A stretch of 8,081 nt of DNA from Prosthecobacter sp. (GTDB taxonomy: Bacteria; Verrucomicrobiota; Verrucomicrobiia; Verrucomicrobiales; Verrucomicrobiaceae), in assembly GCA_025869455.1 (NCBI GenBank), contig JAOZVT010000652.1, positions 1 through 8,081 of the forward strand, read 5' to 3'. The notes below the pieces were generated by a model. That model was not told the origin of the DNA, did no database searches, and saw only the letters and a program-made list of their open reading frames with translations. Shown in pieces: positions 6,816 through 8,081 of this stretch (positions are counted from its first letter, which is position 1; each line of letters starts with the position of its first letter). Both the position numbers and the translations under genes were made by a program.

Positions 6816-6833
6816 CTAGACGAACGGTCAACT
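6816..6833 (-). promoter_or_regulatory. Possible tetR autoregulatory operator overlapping the MFS stop codon
   Basis: The minus strand reads AGTTGACCGTTCGTCTAG, matching AGTTGACCGGTCGGTTAA of the pump operator (6131-6148, plus strand) at 14 of 18 positions. It covers the last codons and stop of the MFS gene and lies about 20 bp upstream of the displaced ATG at 6796. One half-site (ACCG) is intact and the other is degenerate, so the site is weaker than the pump operator. TTGACC could also act as a -35 box, but no good -10 follows at 16-18 bp. Confidence 0.45.
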
Positions 6834-8069
6834 ATTTTTTTGAACGGCGGCCAAGCGGGGTTCGGGGATGCGGTGGAGAACGATCATGGAAATGATCGCA
6901 AAAACGGCTGCGACTGCGGTTACTATTTCAAAGGAATGACTCCAGGCATAGATCTGTCCGCTGATGAATGTGGCTAGGAGTAGTGCAAAGACGTTACAGA
7001 AGCCGAGGATGGCTTGGAGGGTGGACCTTCTTTCTGGCGGGCATAGTTCAGCCGCCAGAGTGAGGTCCCCCACACGGTCAAGAAAAAGCCCAAAACCGAG
7101 AATGAAATAGGCCAGCATAAAGCCATTAAACGACTCCGTTTTGGCTACCCAGATGCAGAGGCCAATGCAGACGATGCGTGATGATTGTAGCAAGATCTTG
7201 CCACCACATTTATAACCCACCCAACCAGCCAGCAGGCTACCTAAAACCACGCCCACAGCCTGGTAGGTAACAAAGTGACCTTCGTCAGCCTCGGGTCGAT
7301 TCGTCACATGGAGGGCGTGAATGGTCAGGAAAGAAACGACCATGAGGTATCCCATGCCAGTGAATCGGGCGATCACCAATTTCATCAAGTGAGGCTGAGT
7401 ACGCAGAATGGCAGGCAAACTCCGCAGGTAGTCCAAGTAGGGGCCTCGCGGCGGAGTCGGGTGTCGCTGCCGCGTGTGCTCATCTTCCCGCATGAAAAGC
7501 TGAGACATCCAGGAAACAAAAAGCAGGCTGAATGCGATGAGATGAAGCCATCCATACGCCACATGCTTGGGATAATGGGTGAGCACTTGGTGAATGACGG
7601 TCCCCGCTAAAATGCCAATGACAGCCTGGATGATGTAGCGGACCGCCCAGCCCGCAGCCCGTGCCTTTTCAGGGACCATGCGCGTGACCATCTCCATCCA
7701 CGCCACCACGGTCATGCCTCCAATCAGACCTGATATCACGGGGGTCAGGGCAACAATGAAGAGCAACGAGCCTTCGATTTTATCTGAAAATAGCAGGATG
7801 AGCCCTGTGATTAAATAAGGCAGCCTTTGCAGCAGACCAAAGGTTAGCACCCAGGGTTTGAAACGCGGCAGGCGCTCAATGATGGGGGCAATGAAGATGC
7901 CCATGCTGGCATAGGCTGCCGGTAGGAGCACAGGTACCATGGCGATGATCCAGGCCCGCCCGCCGAGCGTTTCTACCATTTTGGGAAGAACACTTTCTGG
8001 TGCCAAAAAGGCGGTGCCCCCCATGTACAGCCCACCTTCCAGGCAGTGGCAGATGAAATTCCGCCTCAC
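6828..8069 (-). CDS. MFS-type 12-helix membrane transporter, substrate unknown
   Basis: This inner-membrane protein (413 aa from a GTG at 8069) has about 12 hydrophobic segments: near residues 12-30, 40-62, 73-94, 101-126, 142-160, 170-190, 229-250, 268-286, 294-309, 315-331, 350-373 and 381-397. A hydrophilic central loop at about 191-228 (RQRHPTPPRG) separates two six-helix halves, as in the major facilitator superfamily. A degenerate form of the MFS loop motif is seen at GWVGYKCGGKILL (282-294). RMVPEKARAAGWAVR (130-144) follows helix 4. I do not recognise a subfamily or substrate. The frame has no stop between 8069 and the window edge (four more codons, N-T-H-A), so the true start may lie outside and the gene may be partial. 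Its stop lies inside the possible tetR operator, and it runs in the same direction as tetR, so read-through transcription into tetR is possible. Confidence 0.8.
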   Translation of the reverse strand: MRRNFICHCLEGGLYMGGTAFLAPESVLPKMVETLGGRAWIIAMVPVLLPAAYASMGIFIAPIIERLPRFKPWVLTFGLLQRLPYLITGLILLFSDKIEGSLLFIVALTPVISGLIGGMTVVAWMEMVTRMVPEKARAAGWAVRYIIQAVIGILAGTVIHQVLTHYPKHVAYGWLHLIAFSLLFVSWMSQLFMREDEHTRQRHPTPPRGPYLDYLRSLPAILRTQPHLMKLVIARFTGMGYLMVVSFLTIHALHVTNRPEADEGHFVTYQAVGVVLGSLLAGWVGYKCGGKILLQSSRIVCIGLCIWVAKTESFNGFMLAYFILGFGLFLDRVGDLTLAAELCPPERRSTLQAILGFCNVFALLLATFISGQIYAWSHSFEIVTAVAAVFAIISMIVLHRIPEPRLAAVQKNS

Positions 8070-8081
8070 CGCATGGGTATT

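Noticed and set aside
6826..6831. TTGACC as the -35 box of a tetR promoter
   Set aside because: No acceptable -10 follows at 16-18 bp, and the match is better explained as part of the operator-like site.

Overview
This window carries a multidrug-efflux locus of a Gram-negative (two-membrane) bacterium. All five genes lie on the minus strand, so transcription runs from the right edge to the left. In that order they are: an MFS-type 12-helix transporter (8069 to 6828, still open at the window edge), a TetR/AcrR-family repressor (ending at 6166), and a complete tripartite RND pump. The pump consists of a periplasmic adaptor lipoprotein (6093-4951), an RND inner-membrane antiporter (4846-1637) and an outer-membrane channel (1616-84). 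The adaptor and antiporter most resemble the MexEF/OqxAB-type branch of HAE1 pumps. A likely rho-independent terminator at the left edge belongs to a converging plus-strand gene outside the window. The taxon cannot be fixed from sequence alone. Moderate GC, no Shine-Dalgarno sequences and the flavour of the TetR protein make Verrucomicrobiota a guess, no more.

How the genes work together (family knowledge plus inference): the antiporter takes drugs from the inner membrane and periplasm using proton flow, the adaptor bridges the periplasm, and the outer-membrane factor forms the exit duct. The TetR protein should repress the pump from an operator in the 72-bp gap between its own stop codon and the adaptor gene. 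That gap holds a clear TetR-like palindrome (6133-6148) nested in a wider inverted repeat. A related site (14 of 18 bases identical) overlaps the stop codon of the MFS gene, just upstream of the apparent original tetR start, as expected for autorepression.

The most interesting observation is in the 5' end of tetR. A 10-bp unit (ACGCCAAGAT on the minus strand) is tandemly duplicated at 6756-6780. Removing one copy restores an ATG (6796-6794) whose product begins with a textbook TetR N-terminus, MGRTSDAKIRLLES. With two copies that ATG is out of frame and its reading stops after 36 codons. The repressor can now be made only from non-canonical upstream starts (GTG at 6783, TTG at 6831) or an internal ATG that cuts into the DNA-binding domain. 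This looks like a recent, potentially reversible slippage mutation that lowers or abolishes repression of the pump, or a phase-variable switch. A second perfect 10-bp tandem duplication and a hairpin sit in the unusually long (104 bp) gap between the adaptor and antiporter genes. A G-quadruplex-type motif lies in the untranslated leader of the pump operon.

No RNA genes, CRISPR arrays, insertion sequences or phage genes were seen. No stretch over 300 bases lacks a gene.
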